Assembly (NCBI GenBank): GCA_002501135.1
Contig: DLRQ01000082.1
Location: forward strand, 3,886 to 21,187
Direction of reading: 5' to 3'
DNA from: Candidatus Neomicrothrix sp. UBA7884
Lineage (GTDB): Bacteria; Actinomycetota; Acidimicrobiia; Acidimicrobiales; MedAcidi-G1
Length of the DNA: 17,302 nt
Below the pieces are notes generated by a model. That model had not been told where the DNA came from. It did not search any database and worked only from the letters and a program-made list of their open reading frames with translations. Each line of letters begins with the position of its first letter. The first letter of the stretch is position 1. The position numbers and the translations under genes were made by a program. Below are positions 6,706-13,776 of this stretch, piece after piece.

Positions 6706-7488
6706 TCAGGTGCGCCAGGTGTTGCGGAGCGTTTCGAGCCCGCCGTCAACCGAAATGGTCTGGCCGTTGACGAGGCGTGCCGCAGGTGAGGCCAGGAAGA
6801 CCGCCATTGCGGCAATGTCCTCGGCATCCACGAACGTCCTCATAGAGACCTGGTTCTCGTAGCCGGTCCTGATCTCTGCCTCACCCGTACCGGCCGCTGT
6901 TGCCTCTGCGGCGATGACACGGTCCATACGGTCTCCGCCCACCGATCCGGGACAGATCGTGTTCACGCGGATGCCCAACTCGCCGAGTTCCATGGCAAGC
7001 GTTGCACCCAGTCCGACTACCGCCCACTTCGAGGTCGCGTACGGCGATCTCATCGGGTAGCCGGTGATGCCTGCGGTTGACGAGGTGTTCAGGATCGAGC
7101 CACCTCCGGCCCGCCGCAACAACGACACTGCGCGCCTGCACACGAGGAACATGGACCTCACGTTTACCGCCATTGTCTGGTCCCAGTCACCCACATCGAG
7201 GGCCTCAATGGGACCGGTGGGCCCCGCTATCCCGACGTTGTTGCACAACACATCGAGTCCACCCAGGTGTTCCTCGACCGCATCGAACAGTTCGTCCACG
7301 GAGCCTTCGTCGGAGACGTCGGTGCGCGTCATGGATGCGCCCTCAGGTGGTGTGCCGGCCAGGTCGGCCACGTGGACCGTCGCGTCGGTATCAAGGAATG
7401 CCTGGACCATGGCCCTTCCGATTCCCGACGTTCCACCCGTCACGAGCACCCGCTGGGGGGAGTGACCTGAACTGGCGTTGTCGGGCAT
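6706..7488 (-). CDS. Short-chain dehydrogenase/reductase (classical SDR, NAD-type)
   Basis: A 260-aa classical SDR counted from ATG 7488. Motifs are the cofactor loop TGGTSGIG (17-24), D42 at the end of the second strand (favouring NAD over NADP), NNVG (83-86), N109, S137, and Y150-x3-K154 in the YATSK motif, so the full Asn-Ser-Tyr-Lys catalytic set is present. It should oxidise a hydroxyl group or reduce a carbonyl. GGGAGG lies directly upstream of ATG 7488, whereas the ATG at 7500 has no such site, so I chose 7488. The gene is divergent from the dimethylglycine dehydrogenase-like operon and convergent with the transporter. A hydroxylated quaternary amine such as carnitine is one possible substrate in this setting, but SDR substrates cannot be read from sequence. 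Confidence 0.9.
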   Translation of the reverse strand: MPDNASSGHSPQRVLVTGGTSGIGRAMVQAFLDTDATVHVADLAGTPPEGASMTRTDVSDEGSVDELFDAVEEHLGGLDVLCNNVGIAGPTGPIEALDVGDWDQTMAVNVRSMFLVCRRAVSLLRRAGGGSILNTSSTAGITGYPMRSPYATSKWAVVGLGATLAMELGELGIRVNTICPGSVGGDRMDRVIAAEATAAGTGEAEIRTGYENQVSMRTFVDAEDIAAMAVFLASPAARLVNGQTISVDGGLETLRNTWRT

Positions 7489-7732
7489 CTGGCCTCCCAT
7501 GGTCGGCCGGGTGCAGCGTCACCGCCAGAATCGACCTGGCGGCAACCTAGTCGCGACTCCAGCGACCTCCAGCCCGAAGAAAATCTCTTCCCACTTCGTG
7601 GAAATACCATGCCGAAAACAGGTAGCCTCCCGATCCAACACGTCGACATCGCTCCACGTGACGGTGCCGACGGTGTCAACCACACGCCCGGGGTCGCCCG
7701 CAAGGCCGACCTCCGCTGCGAAGGAGCACACA
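7489..7732. promoter_or_regulatory. Divergent control region between the SDR and dimethylglycine dehydrogenase-like genes
   Basis: A 244-bp spacer. It contains the candidate operator at 7588-7604 and an AT-richer core (about 7575-7625) where promoters probably lie, though I could not pick convincing -35/-10 pairs on either strand. The 3' half has the tandem GACGGTG within GACGGTGCCGACGGTGTC (about 7661-7678). The plus-strand gene has AAGGAG at 7721-7726, 6 nt before ATG 7733. No glycine riboswitch or other known leader RNA was recognisable by eye. Confidence 0.6.
7588..7604. promoter_or_regulatory. Candidate IclR operator, TTCCC-N7-GGAAA
   Basis: TTCCC at 7588-7592 and GGAAA at 7600-7604 with a 7-bp centre. 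The left seven bases (TTCCCAC) are identical to those of the site at 4977-4993, and the spacing is the same. Its place between the SDR and dimethylglycine dehydrogenase-like genes suggests both are co-regulated with the corrinoid operon. Confidence 0.5.
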
Positions 7733-10264
7733 ATGAGCGAATTCCCCAACCGCGCCAACGTCGTCGTGATAGGCGCAGGCATCGTCGGAAGTTGTCTGGT
7801 CGGGCACCTTGCCCGTCTGGGGTGGACCGACATCGTCCTTGTGGACAAGGGCCCCCTGCCCAACCCGGGTGGATCCACCGGCCACGCATCCAACTTCATC
7901 TTCCCCGTTGACCACAACAAGGAGATGGCCCTGCTCGGCGAGCAGAGCGCCAACCAGTTCCGCGATATGGAACTCTCGGTTGACTGCGGCGGAATCGAGG
8001 TCGCCCGCAGCGAGGAGCGGATGGAGGAGCTCAGGCGGCGAATGACCTCTGCCAGGGCATGGGGGATCGAGGCGCACCTGCTGTCCCCCGCAGAGGTGAA
8101 GGAGCTGGTCCCGTTCATCAACGACGAGGTCATTCTGGGTGGCTTCTACTGTCCGACGGTCTCTGTTGTCGACTCACTCGAGACGGGAACCACGATGCGT
8201 CGGGAGGCAATCGATACCGCCGGATGCCAGGTCTTTGCAAACACCGAGGTACTCGACATTGAAACCGTCGAGGGCGACGGTGGGGTCACGACGGTAAGCA
8301 GGGTAGTAACTGACAAGGGCACCATCTCGACCGAGTACGTCGTCATCGCCTGCGGGGTCTGGTCCAACCGCCTTGCCAACATGGCTGGAGCCACGATTCC
8401 ACTGGTACCGACAGTTCACCAGATGGCAGACGTCGGACCCATCGACATCCTGGCCGAGACCAACAACGAGATCGGCTACCCGGTCGTTCGTGACATGGAC
8501 TCCTTTTGCTACGAGCGCCAGTCGGCCGGTTCCATGGAGGTCGGCTCATACGGCCACCGTGCAATCCTGCACCACCCCGACGAGATCCCCTCGAACGAGG
8601 AGGCCGCCCTCTCGCCCACCGAGATGCCCTTCACCCCCGACGACTTCGACGAGCAGATGGAACAGGCCATCGAGTTGATGGACATGCTGGGCGAGGCTGA
8701 GATCAGGTACGCCATCAACGGACTCCTGTCGTTGACACCCGACGGCATGCCCTGCCTAGGTGAGACCACCGAGGTACGCAACCTCTGGTCGGCCGCTGCT
8801 GTATGGGTAAAGGAGGGTCCGGGAATGGCCCAGGTTGTCGCCGAGTGGATGACCTATGGCTACCCGCGGGTCATCGACGTCCACGGTGCCGACATCTCCC
8901 GCTTCTACGACGGTGAGCGCAGCGACGAGCACATCTGGTCCCGCGCCAACGAGAGCTTCATCAAGACCTACGGCATCGTCCACCCCCAGGAACAGTGGGG
9001 CGGGCGCCGCAACATCGACGTGGGTCCGTACTTCTCCCGTCAACAGGACCTGGACGCCATGTTCTTCCAGGCGCGCACATGGGAGCGGCCACAGTGGTTC
9101 GGCTCGAACGCCGACCTGGTCGAGCGCTACGGCCTCGAGGAACGACCGGTGGAGTGGGACAACCGGTGGTGGAGCCCGATAACGGTCGGTGAACACCTCA
9201 ATCTCAGGGAGAACTGTGGCCTCGTCGACCTCAGTGCCTTCCAGGTCTATGAACTCGAAGGACCCGGAGCAGTCGCCTTCGCTGACAAGCTGGCGGTAAA
9301 CAAGGTCGATGTGGCGGTGGGGCGGTCCATCTACACCCCGTGGCTGACCCCCGACGGAGGCTTCCACTCCGACCTCACCATGATGCGCATGGGCGAGGAC
9401 AGGGTCCGCATCGTCACCGGTGTGTTCGACGGTGGGCGCGACGAGTTCTGGGTCAGGAAGTACATGCCGACCGACGGCTCGGTGACCTTCAGGAACATCA
9501 CAAGGCAGGTGACCACCCTCGGCCTGTGGGGCCCCAACGCCCCCGCTGTACTTGGCCAGCTGACAGACCAGGACCTCAGCCAGAACGGTTCGTCGTATGG
9601 AAGCATCATTCCGATCCAGCTCGACTGCGGTGGCAAAATGGTCGATGCATCTCTGTTCCGGATCTCCTACGTGGGAGACACCGGCTGGGAGGTCTACGCC
9701 GACTGGGACAACGGACCGGCCCTGTGGGATGCCGTCATGTCTGCCGGTGCAGACCTCGGGATCAGGCCCACCGGTGGCGGTGTATACGGATCTTCCGGTC
9801 GCCTCGAAAAGGGTTACCGCCTCATGGGCGCCGAGCTGGAGAGCGAGTACAACCCGCTCGAGGCCGGGCTCGCCCGGCCCAAGGTCAAGGCCGCCGACTT
9901 CATCGGCAAGGAGGCCTACCTGGCTGCCCGCGAGAAGGGCGAGCCCGAGGCCGTCATGACCGTCCTGACAGTCGAGGACCAGACGGACAGCCACGGCCGG
10001 CGGCGTTTCATGCAGGGTGGCAACGAGCCCATCCTGACCCCCGACGGCAACCGAATCGTCGACTCCCACGGCCGCGCCAGCCGCGTCACCTCGGCCGGGT
10101 TCGGCCCGTCGGTCGGGAAGCACCTTCTGATGGCCTACCTGCCACGCGAGCTGGTCGTACCCGGTACAGACCTCCAGGTCATGTACATGAACGACCTGTA
10201 CCCGGTGACCGTCGCCTCAACCGGGGCGGTGTTCGACGCCGACGACACCCGGATGAAGTCGTAG
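7733..10264 (+). CDS. Dimethylglycine/sarcosine dehydrogenase-like FAD oxidoreductase with GcvT domains
   Basis: An 843-aa two-part enzyme of the dimethylglycine/sarcosine dehydrogenase type. An N-terminal DAO/FAD domain starts with NVVVIGAGIVGS (9-20). H51 in GGSTGHASN lies where the covalently flavinylated His of dimethylglycine dehydrogenase sits, although the usual Trp before it is Gly here. The FAD domain continues to about 400 (INGLLSLTPDGMPCLGE, WVKEGPGMAQVVAEWM), followed by an FAO_M-like linker. From about 480 there is a GcvT aminomethyltransferase domain (SPITVGEHLNLRENCGLVDLS, LEKGYRLMGAELESEYNPLE) and a C-terminal GcvT_C barrel (about 740-843). It should oxidatively demethylate an N-methyl amine, capture the carbon on THF, and pass electrons to ETF, encoded next. 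ATG 7733 has AAGGAG upstream; longer in-frame starts lie in non-conserved sequence. Substrate is inferred from family and context. Confidence 0.9.
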   Translation: MSEFPNRANVVVIGAGIVGSCLVGHLARLGWTDIVLVDKGPLPNPGGSTGHASNFIFPVDHNKEMALLGEQSANQFRDMELSVDCGGIEVARSEERMEELRRRMTSARAWGIEAHLLSPAEVKELVPFINDEVILGGFYCPTVSVVDSLETGTTMRREAIDTAGCQVFANTEVLDIETVEGDGGVTTVSRVVTDKGTISTEYVVIACGVWSNRLANMAGATIPLVPTVHQMADVGPIDILAETNNEIGYPVVRDMDSFCYERQSAGSMEVGSYGHRAILHHPDEIPSNEEAALSPTEMPFTPDDFDEQMEQAIELMDMLGEAEIRYAINGLLSLTPDGMPCLGETTEVRNLWSAAAVWVKEGPGMAQVVAEWMTYGYPRVIDVHGADISRFYDGERSDEHIWSRANESFIKTYGIVHPQEQWGGRRNIDVGPYFSRQQDLDAMFFQARTWERPQWFGSNADLVERYGLEERPVEWDNRWWSPITVGEHLNLRENCGLVDLSAFQVYELEGPGAVAFADKLAVNKVDVAVGRSIYTPWLTPDGGFHSDLTMMRMGEDRVRIVTGVFDGGRDEFWVRKYMPTDGSVTFRNITRQVTTLGLWGPNAPAVLGQLTDQDLSQNGSSYGSIIPIQLDCGGKMVDASLFRISYVGDTGWEVYADWDNGPALWDAVMSAGADLGIRPTGGGVYGSSGRLEKGYRLMGAELESEYNPLEAGLARPKVKAADFIGKEAYLAAREKGEPEAVMTVLTVEDQTDSHGRRRFMQGGNEPILTPDGNRIVDSHGRASRVTSAGFGPSVGKHLLMAYLPRELVVPGTDLQVMYMNDLYPVTVASTGAVFDADDTRMKS

Positions 10265-10271
10265 CGGCCCC

Positions 10272-11039
10272 ATGCGGATACTCGTCTGCGTAAAGCGGGT
10301 TCCAGCTCCTGGATCCCGAATCAACGTCACGCCCGACGGACACGCCGTCGACACGGCCCATCTCGGGTTCACCACCAGCCCCCATGAGGAATGCGCGGTC
10401 GAGGAGGCCGTTCAGATCGCCGAGCAGTACGACGGCGAGGTCACCGTCCTCACGCTTGGACCCGCCGAGTCCGACGAGCAGCTGCGCTACGCAGCTAGCG
10501 TCGGTGCACACAAGCTGGTGCTCATACCGATCACAGAGGTTGACTGGGATCCACAGCGGACCGCTTCGGCGCTAACCACTGCCATCGCAGACATCGAGGC
10601 GGCCGACGGTCCGTTCGACCTCATCCTGTTCGGAAATGAGTCAGCCGACACCGGCGGCTTCCAGGTTGGAATCCGGGTTGCACATGCTCTTGAGCGACCT
10701 GTCGTCAACGGAATCAAAGGCATCGACCTGACTCACGGCACAGCCAGTGCCAGGCGTGAGATTGACGGAGGCTTTGAGGTCTACGAGGTGCCGATGCCGG
10801 CAGTGCTCGGAATCAAGGAGGGCATCAACCTGCCCCGCTACCCGACCATGAAGGGCCGCTTGGCGTCAAAGAAGGCCGAGGTCTCTGCGACTGCAGTCGA
10901 GGCGCTAACCGGTGGCCAGACCAGGGTCCGGCTGCACAGGCCCGTGGAACAGGTCAGCGAGACGCTGATCCTCGGAACCGGCCCTGAGGCTGCCCCAGCC
11001 GTGGTCGACCTGCTTGAGGAACTCGGGGTGCTGTCATGA
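10272..11039 (+). CDS. etfB: Electron transfer flavoprotein beta subunit
   Basis: A 255-aa ETF small subunit. It begins MRILVCVKRVPAPGS, has GNESADTGGFQVG (121-133), which lines the AMP/nucleotide site, and the family signature region VLGIKEGINLPRYPTMKGR (178-196). With EtfA it accepts electrons from flavoprotein dehydrogenases, here most likely the dimethylglycine dehydrogenase-like enzyme, and hands them to ETF:quinone oxidoreductase (not in this window). It starts 7 nt after the dehydrogenase stop and its TGA overlaps the etfA ATG as ATGA, so the three genes form one operon. No distinct Shine-Dalgarno sequence precedes ATG 10272, suggesting translational coupling. Confidence 0.95.
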   Translation: MRILVCVKRVPAPGSRINVTPDGHAVDTAHLGFTTSPHEECAVEEAVQIAEQYDGEVTVLTLGPAESDEQLRYAASVGAHKLVLIPITEVDWDPQRTASALTTAIADIEAADGPFDLILFGNESADTGGFQVGIRVAHALERPVVNGIKGIDLTHGTASARREIDGGFEVYEVPMPAVLGIKEGINLPRYPTMKGRLASKKAEVSATAVEALTGGQTRVRLHRPVEQVSETLILGTGPEAAPAVVDLLEELGVLS

Positions 11040-12007
11040 GCCTCCTCGTACTCTGCGACCACGACCGGGGAACCCTCGACGAGGCGTCCCTCGAGGCACT
11101 CACCTTCGGGCGGGATCTCGCCGGGAAGGCCGAGATCACCTGTGAAGCCGTGGTCATAGGCGCCGGCGCTGATGCGGCGCTGGATTCACTGGCAGCCCAC
11201 GGCGCAGAACAGGTCCACCTTGCCGGCCACGATCTGTTGACCGACTACGGCCCCGAGGCCTGGGGCGAGACCCTCACGCAGTTGGTCCGCTCCACGGGGG
11301 CCACGGCTGTCATGGCGTGTGGCACCGATCGCGGTAATGAGGTGCTCGCACACGTTGCCGCCCGGCTTGACGAACCGTTCGTGGCCAACTGCACCGACAT
11401 AACCCCCGGCGATGTCTGGACGATGACAAGGGTGCAGTGGGGCGGCTCCCTCCTCGAGGACACGACGCTTGATGCCGGCATCAGGGTTGTCAGCGTAACC
11501 CACCACGCTGTCGAGGCGACTCCGGCCGACAGGCCTGCCGAAGGCTCGGTTGTCCTGTTCACCCCTGACCTCGGTGCCGAGGCGGCCAGAACCGTCGTCA
11601 GGGACCGCGTGGTTCTGACGCAGGGCATAACGCTTGCAACGTCACCTGTGGTCGTGGGTGGTGGCAGGGGCGTTGGATCAGAGGATGGGTTCGCGCAGCT
11701 TGAGGACCTGGCCGGAGCCCTCGGCGGCGTGGTCGGCTGCTCGCGCGCCGTGACAAACAACGGATGGCGACCACACAGTGACCAGGTCGGACAGACCGGA
11801 ACCCGCATCGCCCCCGACATCTACATAGCGGCGGGCATCTCAGGGGCCATCCAGCACTGGGTAGGTGCAATGGCTGCCAAGAACATCCTGGCCGTCAACA
11901 CCGACGGCGAGGCCAACATGGTGGCGAAGGCCGGGTATGCGGTGATCGGCGACCTTCACAAGGTCATCCCTGCCATTACCGAGGAGATCGCCCGCCGGAG
12001 GGGTTAG
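11036..12007 (+). CDS. etfA: Electron transfer flavoprotein alpha subunit
   Basis: A 323-aa ETF large subunit. The N-terminal domain (1-190) resembles EtfB in fold and contains VMACGTDRGNEVLAHVAARL (92-111). The C-terminal FAD domain carries VVVGGGRGVGS (205-215), VGCSRAVTNNGW (233-244), QVGQTGTRIAPDIYIAAGIS (250-269), GAIQH (270-274) and VNTD (287-290), which are the usual FAD-contacting motifs. Length is typical. The ATG overlaps the etfB TGA by 4 nt. The pair next to a dimethylglycine dehydrogenase-like gene suggests a dedicated ETF rather than the housekeeping fatty-acid-oxidation pair. Its TAG (12005-12007) overlaps the stop codon of the convergent pabB-pabC gene. Confidence 0.96.
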   Translation: MSLLVLCDHDRGTLDEASLEALTFGRDLAGKAEITCEAVVIGAGADAALDSLAAHGAEQVHLAGHDLLTDYGPEAWGETLTQLVRSTGATAVMACGTDRGNEVLAHVAARLDEPFVANCTDITPGDVWTMTRVQWGGSLLEDTTLDAGIRVVSVTHHAVEATPADRPAEGSVVLFTPDLGAEAARTVVRDRVVLTQGITLATSPVVVGGGRGVGSEDGFAQLEDLAGALGGVVGCSRAVTNNGWRPHSDQVGQTGTRIAPDIYIAAGISGAIQHWVGAMAAKNILAVNTDGEANMVAKAGYAVIGDLHKVIPAITEEIARRRG

Positions 12008-13776
12008 GGCGCCTCAAGGGTGGTCGATGCCGCAACGGCGTCCTGCACGATCTCGATCGGTATCCAGCCCCGCACGGAGTTGATCATCCAGGTGCCTGTG
12101 CAACGCTCCAGGTCAGCCCGGGTCAGCGACCTTTCGGTGATCTCTCCGCTGGCGAGGAGATGCGCCCGCTGCGTTCCCGGTAGCAGGCCACACGAGACGG
12201 GTGGGGTGACGAGAAGGCCGTCGAGTTCGACCACCAGATTGCCCGTGGTCGTCTCGGTCAGGTCGCCCCGTTCGTTCCACAACAGGACGTCGGGGGAGTC
12301 GGGGAACCTGGACCGGGCTGCGTCGTAGACCTCGCGAAGGGTCGTCTTGTGGAACAGGAACTCGTGTTCGCTCTGTACCGGCTCCACGTCGAGCGGGACC
12401 GACCATGGCGTCAGCCCGAAATCGGGAGCGTCGTGGACCTCGAGTTCCACTGAGCCGTCCGCTGAACTCAACAGGCGGAGGAGACAGGGGGAATCCCGGT
12501 CCACGCCGTCCATCAGGTGCCTCACGAGAGGGAGGTCCAGGTTGAAGTTGAAGTGGTCAGAAGAGTGGGCCAGCCGGTCGAGATGCCTTTCACGCAGGTG
12601 TGTACCGCCAGCGGGCGTCCATGACATCGTTTCAAGAAGCCTGAAATCCGAGCGGGCCCTGCTCAGGACGCGGCTCTTGTGCTCGACCTCACGCAGTTCC
12701 TCAGCCGGGTCCGAATCCCACACGACTCCACCACCCACGCCGTATTCAGCCACACCGCGACACCGGTCGACCCAGACTGTCCGGATAGCGATGTTGAACT
12801 CCATGGTCCCGTCCGGAGCGATGGCACCGACTGCACCCGTGTAGATGCCCCTCCCGTCGCCCTCCAGGGCTTCGATGATCTCGGTGGTGCGGACCTTGGG
12901 TGCACCCGTGATCGACGCCGCCGGGAACATGGCCGAGAAGATCTCAGCTGGTCCGGCAGCCGACTCGGCCTCAACGGTCGAGGTCATTGTGTGGAGCGTG
13001 GGATAGGTCTCGATCGAGTGCAGTGCCGAAACCCGTACTGACCCGGTATCAGCGATTCGGCCAAGGTCGTTGCGGACCATGTCGACGATCATCGTGTTCT
13101 CGGCAAGGTCCTTTTCGGATCTGGTCAGATGCAGCGCTGCAAGGGCGTCCCACTCGGGGTCAGGGTGACGACCGATTGTTCCCTTCATCGGACGGGAGGT
13201 CAGCTGGTCCCCATCCTTGTGGACGAACAACTCCGGTGATGCGGAACACACCGCCCTGTCACCCATGTCCAGGAATGCGGAATGGCCGGCACTCTGGGCA
13301 CGGACCAGGTCGCCGAACAGGCCGAGAGGGTCACCGTCAAACGGTGACCGCAGGCGGACGGAGAAGTTGACCTGGTAGGTCTCACCGGCGGCGATCAACT
13401 CGCGGATGGTACGAACCGATGTCAGGTAGGCGGGTCGGGACCGGTTCGGAAGCCACGGACCGACCTCGTAGCCACCGCTCACAGACGGCCCCGCTGACCT
13501 CACCGGAGAGTCAAAGACACCAAAGGACACGAGTGGCACACGTTTCACCCGGGCGGCCCTGACTGCATCGTCGAATGCAGGCCCGGCATCGTAGGAGACC
13601 ATGCCGACAACCCAGTGTCCCGCGTTCGCCGCCCGCTCGGCCCTGGCCATTGCCGCCGGGACATAGCGGAGCTCGTTGGCGATTATCGCATCGACTGGCC
13701 GGTTGAACTCCAGCCAACAGCGTTTCCCGGCAAGCGGATACTGAAGGAGGGCGCTACGGACCTCTGGTCGGCTCAC
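12004..13776 (-). CDS. pabBC: Fused aminodeoxychorismate synthase component I / 4-amino-4-deoxychorismate lyase
   Basis: A 590-aa fusion for p-aminobenzoate, hence folate, synthesis. Residues about 110-375 form the chorismate-binding domain: SPELF (180-184), RPMKGT (195-200), DMVRNDLGRIA (232-242), SITGAPKVRTTEI (288-300) and the GVGGGVVWDSDP motif. K198 in the P-x-K-G-T motif marks aminodeoxychorismate synthase rather than anthranilate synthase, which has Ala there. Residues about 380-590 form a fold-type IV PLP domain with K477 (HKTTLREVYDA) as likely PLP lysine and E508-TTTGN following, i.e. the PabC lyase. The glutamine amidotransferase (PabA) is not in the window. ATG 13776 overlaps the DUF1015 stop by 4 nt. 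Its stop overlaps that of etfA on the other strand. Confidence 0.93.
   Translation of the reverse strand: MSRPEVRSALLQYPLAGKRCWLEFNRPVDAIIANELRYVPAAMARAERAANAGHWVVGMVSYDAGPAFDDAVRAARVKRVPLVSFGVFDSPVRSAGPSVSGGYEVGPWLPNRSRPAYLTSVRTIRELIAAGETYQVNFSVRLRSPFDGDPLGLFGDLVRAQSAGHSAFLDMGDRAVCSASPELFVHKDGDQLTSRPMKGTIGRHPDPEWDALAALHLTRSEKDLAENTMIVDMVRNDLGRIADTGSVRVSALHSIETYPTLHTMTSTVEAESAAGPAEIFSAMFPAASITGAPKVRTTEIIEALEGDGRGIYTGAVGAIAPDGTMEFNIAIRTVWVDRCRGVAEYGVGGGVVWDSDPAEELREVEHKSRVLSRARSDFRLLETMSWTPAGGTHLRERHLDRLAHSSDHFNFNLDLPLVRHLMDGVDRDSPCLLRLLSSADGSVELEVHDAPDFGLTPWSVPLDVEPVQSEHEFLFHKTTLREVYDAARSRFPDSPDVLLWNERGDLTETTTGNLVVELDGLLVTPPVSCGLLPGTQRAHLLASGEITERSLTRADLERCTGTWMINSVRGWIPIEIVQDAVAASTTLEAP

Noticed and set aside
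7478..7732. An 85-codon upstream extension of the dimethylglycine dehydrogenase-like frame
   Set aside because: It carries no conserved sequence, crosses the divergent promoter region, and the AAGGAG at 7721-7726 fits ATG 7733.
7605..7732. Glycine riboswitch in the leader of the dimethylglycine dehydrogenase-like operon
   Set aside because: I could not find the paired aptamer core; the tandem GACGGTG repeat alone is not evidence.
8756..10123. A 455-codon open frame on the minus strand, antisense to the dimethylglycine dehydrogenase-like gene
   Set aside because: It is a codon-bias shadow of a clearly conserved plus-strand protein. The translation is rich in Val/Gly/Asp/His with no recognisable domain.
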